Of a stretch of 64,000 bases of DNA, positions 11,407 to 23,593 are shown piece after piece. Every line of letters starts with the position of its first letter. Within the stretch, counting starts at the first letter, position 1. The DNA comes from Salvia splendens (taxonomy: Eukaryota; Streptophyta; Magnoliopsida; Lamiales; Lamiaceae), in contig NC_056053.1 in the NCBI RefSeq assembly GCF_004379255.2, forward strand, positions 18,224,188 to 18,288,187. Reading direction: 5' to 3'. The notes under the pieces are model-generated. The model ran no database searches. It had not been told where the DNA came from and saw only the letters and a program-made list of their open reading frames with translations. The position numbers and the translations under genes are program-made.

Positions 11407-14241
11407 ATGTCTCTGCTTTCAGATCTCATCAATATCAACCTCTCCGAAACCACTTCCAAGGTCATTGCTGAATATGTTTGGTGAGTTTTCTCGCACTTGT
11501 CTCCACTTCTGTTGTTTGCGATCCCTTTTGTTCGTGACTCTGTTTTCGTCTCTTCAGTTTTTGTTTAAAATTATGCCTCTAAATTGTTTTGGACGATTAC
11601 ATGCTGTAACTCCTTGGTTTCTCAACCTTGAATATGGCTTGGTGTTGTTTACGATATTTCCAGCCTTAAACGATTCATTTTCATGTATTTTAATCAACGC
11701 ACCAGTTCGTTTTCTCAACGGTTTGGTTCTCTATCTATGAGTGGATTTTGTTATGCTTAGCTATTATCATGTGATTAAGATCTCTTAGTGTTGCTTGTTT
11801 GTGATTAATTCCAGATCTTTTGTTTATCTAATCATTATTATCATCGGTTTGAGTGATTTACTATTCGATTCACTAGCCGTCCCTTTTAGGAGTGAAATTG
11901 GTGTTTTCGTTTGTTTGTGGTTAAAACTTTCACATAAAACTGGAAAGCTAAATTTCGTATCGATCACATCTTGCAAGATAAATGAGCAGTATATGCACTG
12001 TGAATGCATGCCAATCCTGTTTGGCTTGGTTAGCTATGATGTTATGTTCATGAAAACTTATATGCTTTGTGTTGTTCATTTTATTAGGATTGGCGGCTCT
12101 GGTATGGATCTTCGGAGTAAAGCAAGGGTAAGACTTTATTTGAAAAAAGCTAATAAAATAATGTTTCTATTTCAATCACATAAGGAGTACTTTCTGTATT
12201 TGTTTCTAATTGTTCTTTTGTAGACTCTTTCTGGACCAGTAAGTGATCCTGCAAAGCTGCCGAAGTGGAATTACGATGGGTCTAGCACAGGACAGGCTCC
12301 TGGAGAAGACAGTGAAGTTATCCTCTAGTAAGTGTTGTACGTTGTTGTTTGTTTGTAATTTGGAAAAACAGTTGGAAATACTAATTCTAATTATAATGTG
12401 TTGCATTCAGCCCTCAAGCAATTTTCAAAGATCCGTTTAGGAGGGGGAGCAACATTCTGGTTAGAGTTCCCATATGAAACTCTGCATTATGCACTTAAAT
12501 TGCTCATGAATTGTTTTCACAATGAGACTTCCTTTTTTCTCATGGTAGGTCATGTGCGATGCTTACACACCAGCAGGTGAACCAATCCCGACGAACAACA
12601 GATACAAGGCAGCAAAGGTTTTCAGCAACCCTGCAGTTGTTGCTGAAGAACCATGGTAACATATCAGCAGTTCTATTCTGGTGCATGCTACATTTTTGTA
12701 TGACATTTTGATTCTGATGTGTTCATTCTTTCTTTTTTGATAGGTACGGTATTGAGCAAGAGTACACTCTGTTGCAGAAGAATGTTAAGTGGCCTCTTGG
12801 ATGGCCGTCTGGTGGTTATCCTGGACCTCAGGTGATTTCACCTTATAGTTTTGCTGTGCTGAATGATTTTAGTTTTGACTTGGTGGTTTTCATTGGTCTT
12901 TTTCCCCCCACCATACAACTGGCTGAAGGATATGATTAATTAATGAAATATAATGTAAATACCTTGAATTCTCTGATGTGGAACTGAAGGAGCATTATTT
13001 GCAGTCCTTCTTAGCTGTTGAAATGAATGTATTTGAGGATATCTGCATATTTGAGGATACCAAGGAGTACTAATTTAGTCTTAATTGCGTCTAGGGCCCA
13101 TATTATTGCGGAATTGGATCAGACAAGGCTTTTGGCCGTGATATCGTAGATGCTCATTACAAGGCATGCCTCTATACTGGAATTAACATGAGTGGCATTA
13201 ATGGGGAGGTGATGCCTGGCCAGGTAAACTTCTCTTCTGGAAAACTGGATAACTTGCATTGATTATCCTTTGAAAGTTCTAACTTAGTATCAATTTTAGT
13301 GGGAATTCCAAGTTGGACCTGCAGTTGGCATTTCAGCTGGTGATGAGTTGTGGATTGCTCGTTACATTTTGGAGGTAGTATTAAGTTTGTAATAAATGCC
13401 TGTTTGATGGAATCATGTATTTTACGCTGAAACAATTGCTCTGCTGACAGAGGATCACTGAAATTGCTGGGGCAGTTGTTACATTTGATCCCAAGCCTAT
13501 CGAGGTGAAGATTTCCTCTTATTTTCTTTTATTGATTCATCCTTGCATTGTTCTCAAGTATTGGAGTACTAACTTGTGTTTTCTCTCTGGCTAAACTGAT
13601 TTCCTTTCAAATTGGTTTTTGAAAAAAATATCTAGGACTACATTATTTTTCTTGGTTGATTGGGCTTTGTGTTTCATTCTCTTATGTTTTTTACTCCCAG
13701 GGTGACTGGAATGGAGCTGGTGCTCACACTAATTACAGGTACAAGTTCTCTTACTTTATTAAATGTTGTATGGTTTTTGGCATAGAATATATTGTTAGTT
13801 TCTCAATTGTTTTGCAGCACCAAATCCATGAGGGAAGAGGGAGGCTATGAAATCATCAAGAAGGCTATTGAAAAGCTCAGCCTGAAGCACACGGAACACA
13901 TTGCTGCATATGGTGAAGGCAATGAGCGCAGGCTCACTGGCAAACATGAAACAGCTAACATTAACACATTCAAATGGGTAAAAGCAGTTTCTTAACTTTT
14001 GAAACGAGAACATTCGTTATCTGATGTTAGTTGGCACTTAGATCTATTTCTACAGATGGACTAATTGGATAATGTTGGTTTGGCTGTGTAGGGTGTTGCG
14101 AACCGTGGTGCATCTGTTCGTGTTGGGCGAGACACAGAAAAGGAAGGCAAGGGATACTTTGAGGACAGGCGGCCTGCCTCGAACATGGACCCATACATCG
14201 TCACTTCAATGATTGCTGAGACGACCATTCTCGGAAAGTGA
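11407..14241 (+). CDS. GLN1: Cytosolic glutamine synthetase (GS1), 12 exons
   Basis: Joins glutamate and ammonium to glutamine using ATP, in the cytosol. Exons: 11407-11480, 12088-12127, 12224-12327, 12411-12459, 12549-12655, 12744-12831, 13095-13223, 13300-13374, 13451-13504, 13701-13738, 13818-13977, 14092-14241. All introns are GT-AG. The sum is 1068 nt, giving 355 residues, the usual GS1 length. The start is [16 protein letters not shown]; there is no transit peptide, which excludes the plastid form. Family motifs: [40 protein letters not shown]-site [16 protein letters not shown], and [20 protein letters not shown]. The end is odd: it reads ETTILGK and stop, where GS1 proteins usually end in KP. 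GTGAGT at 14238 could be a donor for one more small exon. Otherwise no defects are seen. Confidence 0.95.
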
Positions 14242-15081
14242 GTGAGGATTGTAGTTTTAGCGGACTATTGGATTGCTTTGTTGAGCCAAGTTTCTGCATT
14301 ATTATCGCCTATGGACTTTCTCCTTATCAGACCTCTGGTTTCAGGCCTTTCGTGATTGAGAGCCTGCTTAATAAGAGTTGATATAAATACACTACTTAGT
14401 TATGGCAGAAGAGTGGGTATTGCCTCATCTTTGTTCACATTTGCTTATTACAAATGCTGTTTGAACAACAGTTTTGCATACAAGTTTCCAATCCATGGCC
14501 ATTAAGTCCTTTTTAAACGAGCTTGCTATATAAAAACAAGAATCCGACGGAAATTAGTAAATGTTTTATATACAGTATTAAAATATCCTTTAACGACAAC
14601 GATATAATACCAGCTTGGTTACAAAATGACACATATGATTCCTTCTTGGGTAACATCAATCATGAATGATTAAGTTGTTTTGCAGGTTAGTAGTATACTA
14701 ACATGTCAAGATTTCAAATATGTTCGTCATATGTCTTTCTTAGTTAGTCAAAATGGCTAATTTTAATAGAGGAACTGGACAAAACGTCAAAGCATGGACT
14801 TTTTTATTGATGCCAAACAAATGGCTCTATTTATGAATTATCATTATGCTTATATACTAATCAAATTCATTTATTTGGGGTTTTCACTCCGTTTTAAACT
14901 TTAAAAACATTGAGGTACAAATTGAACACAATATAATTAATTACCGTTCTACATTTCCTATTTTAATCATTTGCTTCAAAAGCTTAGTTGATTGTTGGTC
15001 CACTAATTGAACCGTTATAAACAGTAAACAATCTATTGGAACTTTAATCAAGATGATTTTCCATTTAATTACTCATAAATA
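14242..15081. other. Intergenic, includes the glutamine synthetase 3' region
   Basis: AT-rich sequence after the GS stop codon. It includes a possible alternative last GS exon at about 14331-14372. No other gene or repeat is recognised. Confidence 0.5.
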
Positions 15082-15303
15082 ACCCTCCGTCTGCCATTAG
15101 GAGTCCCGACCACTTTTGCGCACTCGTTTTATAAAAATAAAGTAGAGAAATGGTAAAGTAAGAGAGAGAATAATGTTGAGAAGAGTCTTCTTAATATTAT
15201 TCTCTCCCTTACTTTACCATTTCTCTACTTTAATTATTTTTTATCATTTTTATAAAACGAGTGCGCAAAGGTGACCGGGACTTCTAATGGTGGATAGAGG
15301 GAG
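15082..15303. mobile_element. Stowaway-type MITE
   Basis: Ends CCCTCCGTCTGCCATTAGGAGTCCCG and its inverted copy ending TAGAGGGAG, with TA next to each end. The whole 222 bp folds into a near-perfect hairpin (arms around 15110-15175 and 15190-15265). Confidence 0.8.
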
Positions 15304-15323
15304 TACGTTTGAGTTATTATTAA

Positions 15324-16099
15324 GAGTGAACATTTTTTTAGGTCCATAAACTTTGACAAAGTATCATTTTAGGTCCATGAACTTTAAAAATATCATTTTA
15401 GGTCTGTCAATTACAAGTTAATATCATTTGAGGTATTTTAAACTTTTTCTAAACGAAAATCCCTTAAGGTCTTTAAAGGGAAATTTGGACAATTCTTTCG
15501 ACACTCATCTTGCGCCGGAAGCCTATAGTCCAACAATTTTTAACAATAAATTTTTATAATTAAATTCAATTTGGATGGTAATTGATCTCCAATCTCCATT
15601 CTGAAATTCATATAAATAATACTCTGAATGACCATCCAAATTAATAGTTATCTAATTTCAAGACAACTAAACTAAATATAATTCACAAATCACATATAGT
15701 AAGTTCTTAAAATGCAGTTTAGATTGAAAAAATAAAATAAAGTATCAAGTCCCAATTCACTATCTTTATATAATTGGTCATCTAATAATTGAAAAATTAA
15801 CACATAGTACTATATTTTACGGCAAATTTTAATTATATTTAAATTCAATTTGGATGGTAATTGAATTAAATAGTAGTAAAAAAAATTATTGGACTCTAGG
15901 TGTTTGACGCAAGATGAGTGGCGAAAGAATTGTCCAAATTGCCCTTTGAAGGCCTTAAGGGCATTTTCGTCCGAAAAAAGTTCAAAATACCTCAAATGAT
16001 ATTAACTTGTAGTTAACGGACCTAAAATGATATTTTCAAAATTCACGGACCTAAAATGATACTTTGACAAAGTTTGTGTACCTAAAAAGATGTTCCCTC
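15324..16099. mobile_element. Long-terminal-inverted-repeat element, probably Mutator-like MITE
   Basis: The first and last roughly 220 bp are inverted copies of each other (left 15324-15540, right 15880-16099). They begin GAGTGAACATTTTTTTAGGTCC on the left and GAGGGAACATCTTTTTAGGTAC on the right strand. AGGTCCATAAACTTTGACAAAG-like phrases repeat inside each arm. There is no coding sequence. No clear target duplication was found, so the superfamily is not settled. Confidence 0.65.
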
Positions 16100-16489
16100 T
16101 ATTATAAAATAACACAAAAAACATTAAATTGCATTCCTTTCCTAAAACAATTGCTAATAATTTCTCACCTAACAACAAGATTTGTAGTGGCCGAGATGCC
16201 CCACCAACTTAAATGACAACTAACCATTCAAACTTTATAAAGACAAAACTCCAATTGCTACTGCTCTCAAATGATAATAATGGTATCATTCGTTTACAAT
16301 TTCATTAATAACTTTCACATTAACATGTACGTTACGATTAATTACAATTATAGTATATCGAAAATAAGGTTGTAATTACATCACTGAAACCGACCTCAAT
16401 AGCCAACTCTATACACAAAAGCAACATTATGTCGTGGAACTTTACACTCCCACAAATCCTTCATTCCATCCCTCAAAACTCAACCAAAA

Positions 16490-16999
16490 ATGCGATTCAA
16501 TAATTCCACAGATAAAAGAAGAGCCCAAAAACCCGAATCGATGGGCGTGGACGAATCCGGCCTAGCCAAATCGGCTGCATGGGCATGGTACGAACGCGGA
16601 TCCGGGTCGGAGGGGCGGGAAGTGGATCTTTGGAGGTGGAAACCGGAGCCTAAACCATCAAGGTACAAGCTAGAAGTATTGAGAAATTTGCAAAGAGATC
16701 AAGATCACATAAATTCCTCTAGAAATTCTCTTCTTGACAATTATGAGATTGAGAGGATATCGATGGAGCTAAATCATTACATACAAGCTAGTCATGCTAA
16801 GCACCACGGCGGTGGCGGCGGCCCTCCCAAGGCGGCGGCCGATGATGTTTTCTTGAAAAGGAAGAATATGGTAAAAGGGTTTTGGTGGAGACATGTTCCG
16901 GCGTGTGGCTCATCGAGAAACGACGTTGTCGAGCCTCGGCCGGAGAAAGACCGCGTTCCGGTGGTCAGGGTTGTCGGTTACCAGCCGCGCTTGAGGTAG
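16490..16999 (+). CDS. Conserved plant protein of unknown function, 169 aa
   Basis: Single-exon frame starting at the ATG at 16490. I do not recognise a named domain. Visible features: a short basic N-terminus, AAWAWYERGSGSEGREVDLW, a central helix-prone part rich in Asn/Glu (EIERISMELNHYIQASH), a Gly-run at residues 106-110, and a basic/aromatic tail with KGFWWRHVPACGS followed by VVRVVGYQPRLR. The Trp-rich ends look conserved rather than random, and the codon choice is gene-like. Localisation is not clear: there is no signal peptide and no membrane segment. It has no operon-like neighbours; the nearest gene is glutamine synthetase 2.2 kb upstream. Confidence 0.65.
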   Translation: MRFNNSTDKRRAQKPESMGVDESGLAKSAAWAWYERGSGSEGREVDLWRWKPEPKPSRYKLEVLRNLQRDQDHINSSRNSLLDNYEIERISMELNHYIQASHAKHHGGGGGPPKAAADDVFLKRKNMVKGFWWRHVPACGSSRNDVVEPRPEKDRVPVVRVVGYQPRLR

Positions 17000-17828
17000 G
17001 TGATTTTCAGTTTTTGATAAAATTCTGACACGGCCTTTAAAATTTGCAAATATATGTTATTGATAAAAAAAATGTGTATAGTGGATATAAATAAGAAGCA
17101 ACAATAAATTGCAATATATGTTAACTTGTCCTTTTAATAGTGACAAAAGTGAAGAGATTGATGAATGAGAATGGTAAATTGGGGAGAAATAGTAGTAGTA
17201 GTAGTAGTATGAATTGAAAGCTATAAATGCAGACAGATAAGTGTCATTGTAATAAATGCTTTCATAATATTTAAAGTATGGTCCTTTTTGGCGTTCTTGT
17301 GTAAAAGTATTCATGGATGATTTCCTTTCGTGCATTGTTCATTAAACGCTCTCTTTAATAACAAATTCAGGTAATATAAATGGAAATAGACGTATCATTC
17401 TGTCTTTCACAAACATATGAACTCTTTTAATGTATTTTATATGCAGGGAATAGTCGGACTGAAAATTAATTTTATAATAAAACAAGGAATCATGACTTCT
17501 ATTATCAATGTGTAATATGTATGAATTTTATGTGAAAATGTACGAGTTTAGAAATTAAAATTTTATTTCCTACAAAATTCGGACCTAAGTTCACGAATTA
17601 ATGCAAAAGTGACGATTCCAACATAAATGTTTACGTTGTATGAGTTAAAAATAATTTTTTAATTTAATTAGTGATATTTTTTGGGGGAATTCCGTATGTG
17701 CAAGTGACATATATACATGGATGTCATTTATGAAAGTCAGTCAACTTTTATATGGTTGTATATACATGTTGCAAAATTTAAGCTTTTAACTACTATGATA
17801 TGGAAATGGAATGGTTGTATATATAGTA
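17000..17828. other. Intergenic, no gene seen
   Basis: AT-rich, with a short AGT repeat near 17190-17210. Nothing else is recognised. Confidence 0.5.
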
Positions 17829-18007
17829 CTCCCTCCGTCCCAAGCTACTCGCACTTATTTCCTTTTTGGGCGTCCCAAGTTACTTGCACTCTTTCCATTT
17901 TTAGTAAAAATTTTCACCTACAGCCGTCATTTTTTACTCTCCTATACACTCATTCCTTAATCTCCGTGCCGAAAAGGAAAGGAGCGAGTAGCCCGAGACG
18001 GAGGGAG
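17829..18007. mobile_element. Stowaway MITE, copy A
   Basis: CTCCCTCCGTCCC at the left end, GACGGAGGGAG at the right, flanked by TA on both sides. 179 bp. A copy of the same length, about 94% alike by eye, sits inverted at 34844-35022. Confidence 0.9.
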
Positions 18008-18009
18008 TA

Positions 18010-19314
18010 TAATTGAAGTGGAATACGGTGGACGTGGAGTGATGCTGCATCAAGTATTGTACTGGATGTCTATCTTCCAACTTACTACATATATGATGTC
18101 TGTGTTATGCCGTCTATCACGTAGATATAATAAATACATCTACTCATAAAAAATAGTTTTGGGGATGAATAGTATAGAGTTTAATGCAATGTTTTAAAAA
18201 CCGGACCGGACCGGTCGGACGCGAACCGGTAGGTCGTCCGGTCCGGTTCACCCCTTTAAACCACCACTGCATTGAACCGCCGTGAACAGGTGGAACCGGC
18301 CGGTTGGACCGTGAATCGGAAACCGGTTTTCTATTTTTTTTTTCAAAATTTTTTAAAATTTGTTGTTGGTAGAGGTTGAACTCATGACCTCTCTTCTAGT
18401 TAAACTTTAATATAAATTTATTAAAATAAAAGAGAGAGAAAAAAATAATTAAAGTTTTGTTAGTTTAAAAACGAGACTCTTCATGATATAGACTAATTTT
18501 GGCGAAGCATCCAAAGATAGTGATAAATTTATTACTAAATTTATTCAATTTATGGTCAATCCTACCATTTAAATTTTAAAATAAATAAAACTTTGATAAT
18601 TTTTTCAGGTATCTCATAACTAAAAAAATTTGATGTTGTATGTATTTTCATTTTTAAAGACACCATTATACAATAAAATATACACCATTATACATAAAAC
18701 AACTAGATTATTATGTTGATAGTATAGATCTTCATGATCCAAGGATTGGAAATGAATTTTAATTTATACTCCTATTTTAAATTTTAACCTACCCCTATAT
18801 ACCCTATATATAGTTATAATTTTTTTTTCTCTTAAAATGTAGGTGGTACAAATCAGCCATAGATTGATTTATAATATCAGTACATATAGAGAAATATACT
18901 AGCATAACAAGCACTGTCAGCACCACTATCAATTAGTTAAAGACTCATGTTGTTTATTAATTTTATAAAACATATAAAAATCATAGTTTGGTTTATTATT
19001 TTTTATTTATTTATTTAAATTTATAGAGAAAATGAAAAATTAATCCTTGATTTTTAAATAATTTATACAATTAATAAAGTTAATTTATAATCAGATTGAA
19101 ATTTACAAAAGCAAATATAAAGCCTGTTATGCAAAACCAGAATTTCACAAAATATAGAAATTTAGTAAACTATATTTTTTATTCTCTAAAAAGTAACATG
19201 ATTAGCGAAATAAAGGACGTAGAAAGCGCATATCTTTAATCAGGAAAACAATGTAAAAACTCCATATGATTCAAATTCCAGCTCCATTGAATCATTATGT
19301 TATGTAAGAATAAT
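18010..19314. other. Intergenic with a CCGGACCGG-rich repeat fragment
   Basis: At 18190-18330 there is a GC-rich stretch full of CCGG and GGACCGG words, beginning CAATGTTTTAAAAACCGG. Such starts are common at plant hAT-like repeat ends, but no matching right end was found. At 18370-18400 there is AGGTTGAACTCATGACC, a phrase common in plant repeats and resembling a reversed tRNA B box. The rest is AT-rich and without a gene. Confidence 0.45.
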
Positions 19315-20116
19315 TCAGTTAGTTTCGTAGATGAGATACAACCTTTGCATGTCCACAATCATATCTCCATTGGTAATTTGACATCCTTCCTCGGATAATA
19401 TAATGCATTTTGCATCAAGCATCCTCAACTTTTGAGATGCATCTTTTATTAGCTCTTCCATGGTGTTAGGAACCCACATCCTAATTCCCCTTTTTCTTCC
19501 TTCTACGGGATCCCATGGACGACATGGAAGCATATCGCACACCTTCTTTGTATGCGTTACCTCACGAGCCTGATCCGTCTTCTCCTCTTCCAGATATCGG
19601 ATCATGTTTATGTTCCCGCAGATTCGCGCTTCACCTATTGGACTCTTTCCACTTCTGAAAAGACAACGGTGATGTTTCAGATAATTTTACAAACAACGAG
19701 AACAAGAATGAATCAAACAACTTAATTGTGTTACCTGTCTTTTCTTAAGACACTAGCTCCTGCCAACACGAGCATCTCCCCCATTCGATACAATCCTTGA
19801 GAGGCAGCTATGTGAAGGGGGGTTCGATGATCATAGTCTTTCGAGTTGGGATCCAAGCCATGGATCAACAACCTTCTTAGGAGATCATAATCTCATCTTG
19901 CAACCACTGAGCACAAGTAGCTACCAGCATTGTCAATTTTCAGTTTAGCCCCTTGTTCAGATAGTAGTGAAGCAACCTTGTCGTGTCCATTCTTGATGGC
20001 TTCGAGCAAGGGGGTGTTGCCAAAATTATCTGTTTAGAAAAACACAAATTTAAGTAATATGACAAAATTGTGAACTGAATAGTTATTTCTGGAGCTTACC
20101 TTCACCATTGATGTCC

Positions 20117-20385
20117 TGATACGATCCATATCTCCCATAATTTAGTAATTAATATCTTTATAGTATATTTTGCTTAGTTGGTTAAGATTAGATTAGATTT
20201 ATTTGTTGAGGATTCCACATTATAAATATGTGGGAATATTTCATAATTATCAATCAAGAAATATGAAATTATCTTTTTAGCTTTTATCGTATTTTATCTT
20301 TTTGCAATCCTAAATCTTGGTTTGATCGACCGGCAAAGCTCCGGCGACTGCCTTTTATCGTGTTAAGGGAACTTCACCCTTAACA
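20117..20385 (+). repeat. 5' LTR of the small LTR element
   Basis: 269 bp, TGATACGATCC to CCCTTAACA. It lacks 9 bp that the 3' LTR has near its start (around ACATATCTT); otherwise almost the same. ATTGGCGCTTTCATTG follows and may be the primer site. Confidence 0.9.
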
Positions 20386-20417
20386 ATTGGCGCTTTCATT
20401 GTCGAGCTCAATTTTCA

Positions 20418-21935
20418 ATGGCGAATCGTGGCGTGGATCGCACGGAATCGATCGTCAATTCTTCCGCCGGCACCTTCCGCGGGCTGGAAACTCTGCCTGC
20501 GACGAGCGGTGCTTTGGATGCGCCGGCATTGGCCTTCGAGAACGTCCTAGCGTCGCTGGCCCGCATCGAGGCTCGTCTGGACGCGGCGGAACAACGGTCA
20601 GCCACCACACAGCCGCCTCCGAGACCGGATCCTGATCCGCCATATCAAGATTGGCGGCCTTGGAGAGAAGAATCTGGACGGCAGAATGCGATCCTGACTG
20701 CAGCGATGGTATCTTCAATTCCACACTTAGGGTTTGTCGGCGGGTCTTCTTCACATCTACCGCAACAAGCTAGGCCCGAGCCTGAGCCGCTTTACGAGGA
20801 TTGGCAGAGGGGTAGAGGCGAGACGACTAGGCTACGCCCGATTATATCTCCAGCCACAACCGTGGCTTCTCAACAAAACCTAGGGTTTGTCGGTCCTTCA
20901 TTCAAGGTCGCGAATCAGCCGCTGGAGACAGAGCAACTGACGTGGGATAGGTACGGCGGTGGTAGCGATGGTTTTCGGGGACGCCGTCATAGAGCCTGGG
21001 ATAACCCCGCGCATCGGCTCTCCGATCAGCCGGGGCGACTTGCGACAGAGTGGGAGCCGCCGAGGCCAGACCCCGATCCACCATACTCCGAATGGCAGCG
21101 AGGGCGAGACGACACAACGCGGCATCGGGCTGTGTTGACGACGGCGACGGGAGTTTCTGCGCTGCCACATCTAGGGTTTGGCGGCGGGAATTCCACGCGT
21201 GGGCCGCTTCACGCGAACCTCTCGGGGGCGTCACCATGGGATCGCGAAGTGCTCAGCGGCATGGGGAATCGCAGCAGATAGCCCACAGCGTGGGATAATC
21301 CGGCGCATAGCTCGGAGCATCGATCGGGCAGACCCATGTCGACATGCGACAATGCATGGGGCCGCCTGGAGGGAGGGGGCTATTCTGCCACGCCCCGTTT
21401 GGATCAAGTGATTTTCGAACAGCCGTGCTACGACACGCCTCGTTTAGATCAGCTTCGTTTCGAACAGCCGCGCTACGAGAAGATGAAAGCCCCGCATTTT
21501 GACGGATCTGATGCGGCGAATGTCAATTTTGTAGCGACGACGAGGACGGACGAGGCAGGGGGTTTCGTGGCGGCCGATGACTTTGAATTGGTTTCTCCAG
21601 ATTCCGTTTCGAGTGATGGCAGCAGGTTACCTGATGATGCGAGTCACTTGCTAGGAAGCTCGGATGTTGAGGGCATTGACGAGGGACGTATTGTTGCTGT
21701 AACCTGTGATAGTAAATGTCTGCCCAAGGAGAAGACCAGGAGCATTGCTAATGCTGGATTGAAAGTAGGGGATGCCATGCCGGAGTTAGACGCAAATTTG
21801 ACTGGGATTCAAGAAGTTGAATGTGTCAAGCAAGAGGCAACGAGCATGTACCTTCTCAGTTGTTTTCAGAAGCCATCACCTCCTGTTCCAGTACTGTGTG
21901 AGCACAAATCAATTGAAGAATTTGTTGTTAAATAG
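20418..21935 (+). pseudogene. Gag-like ORF with three internal repeats, one stop
   Basis: One frame of 505 codons, cut by a TAG at 21279-21281. Residues about 70-275 hold three repeats of roughly 45-50 residues, each with a Pro/Asp-rich start (RPDPDPPY..W), a charged middle (GR..TTR) and an end like LPHLGFGGG. After the stop comes KMKAPHFDGSDAAN, the start of a Ty3/gypsy gag core, but the rest of the core is missing and a Ser/Asp-rich segment follows. This looks like a gypsy element that lost gag core and pol. No zinc knuckle is seen. Product function unknown; it may only keep the RNA packageable. Confidence 0.65.
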
Positions 21936-22103
21936 AGCTATAAGGTTGAATGGAGGCATTCAACTATTCCGTTATGTGCGAAACAACAATTTGGTGCATT
22001 TGATCCAGGAGGGGAGGCCCCGGCAGAGCTTCTGTTCGCGATGTTCATCCGTGTGTCGTGGTTCCCACCTTGAGGACAAGGTGGATTTCAACCGTGGGGG
22101 AGT

Positions 22104-22381
22104 TGATACGAGACATATCTTCCATATCTCCCATAATTTAGTAATTAATATCTTTATAGTATATTTTGCTTAGTTGGTTAAGATTATATTAGATTTATTT
22201 GTTGAGGATTCCACATTATAAATATGTGGGAATATTTCATAATTATCAATCAAGAAATATGAAATTATCTTTTTAGCTTTTATCGTATTTTATCTTTTTG
22301 CAATCCTAAATCTTGGTTTGATCGACCGGCAAAGCTCCGGCGACTGCCTTTTATCGTGTTAAGGGAACTTCACCCTTAACA
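22104..22381 (+). repeat. 3' LTR of the small LTR element
   Basis: 278 bp, TGATACGAGAC to CCCTTAACA, followed by the target duplication TGTCC. Confidence 0.9.
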
Positions 22382-23241
22382 TGTCCACACTTTCTTGTAT
22401 CAGGAACAAAGTGATATCTTCGTATCCTCTTGATGCAGCAAGATGCTGAGAAAAAAGTAAACCATCACTATTTTATGGCACTTCATTCAATGCCATAAAC
22501 TTGAGTCTTGACCTCATAAACATGTACATTTTTCTACCAAAATACTTATTAAAGCAAAATCAGTAAGAACGTATCCATAAGCTGCTGGAAAGTGAAAGCG
22601 TAGTATACCAAATATTCATAGGCAATTGTTTAGATCATACCAGGGCTGTCTTTCCACTCTAATCCTTCTTGTTGGGATCCGCTCCAGAACGGATTATGCT
22701 TTTAAGTTGATACATGTCACTGCAGAAGGCTGTACTATTCACTCTCGAAGCAAGGGCAGTCTCTTGTTTATCAATATGGACCAAAATATCCAACTTCAAT
22801 TGCTTCAGGCGAAGATTAGATTCTTTTCCCTAACATAAGGTTTATTATAGTCATTAGAAGAAGGTTCATTATAGTAATTAGAAGAAAGATAAAAATTACA
22901 ATGGGATCTGGCAGTGAGTTAATTACCTCCAACAAGTTAGTCATGACTTTCCGTCTATCATGGAAACATATCTCGAGGATATTGGAGAAAGTCTGTCTAT
23001 TAACACGCAAGAGTCGGCAATGTTCACCTACGCGTACAGTATAAGGCGGAGGAATATTGCAAAGAATGGGAATATCTCCAAACGAGCTGTTAGGCTCTAG
23101 AAGAGACACAATCTCTTCTAATCCATCAGCCCCCGTTCCAACCTCCTCCTGCAGGATATGACACCTATTAATCAATCTCATATCTAAAAGGAAAATAAAG
23201 ATATTTAACAAAATACATCATAATCATATCTAAAATACTAT

Positions 23242-23562
23242 GGCCATGTTTGGTTGGCGGGAAAGCAAAGTTGGCAGGGAAAATGATTCCCAATAACTTT
23301 ATTTTCCTGTGTTTGGAAAATATCAAGATTTTAAATTTTATATTTGATTGAAATATCAAACTGAAAATATACTTAATATATTTTATTTATAAAGAACAAT
23401 AATAATAAAATTTTTAATAAAATATTAATTACAAATAATAATAATTATTATTATATTATTATATTTATTATTACGATGTATAGTTTAAATATGGATCATC
23501 TATCACAATATATAATAATACAATTATAATTATAGTTACATGGAGAATTATAATAATAAATA

Positions 23563-23593
<31 letters not shown>

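Larger units (their letters stand above)
20117..22381 (+). mobile_element. Small non-autonomous LTR retrotransposon inside the channel gene
   Basis: Two LTRs of 269 and 278 bp (TGATACG...CCCTTAACA) enclose 1.7 kb. The 5-bp target duplication TGTCC is seen at 20112-20116 and 22382-22386. ACCGTGGGGGAG before the 3' LTR is the polypurine tract. There is a gag-like frame but no protease, reverse transcriptase or integrase, so the element depends on another one. Removing element and duplication restores the channel ankyrin frame (ESV-DIN). Confidence 0.92.

Noticed and set aside
11795..12223. 142-codon frame in the glutamine synthetase gene
   Set aside because: Lies mainly in intron 1, which has good splice sites at both ends, and has no known content.
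18190..18330. Complete hAT element starting CAATGTTTTAAAAACCGG
   Set aside because: No matching right end or 8-bp duplication could be found; kept only as a repeat fragment.
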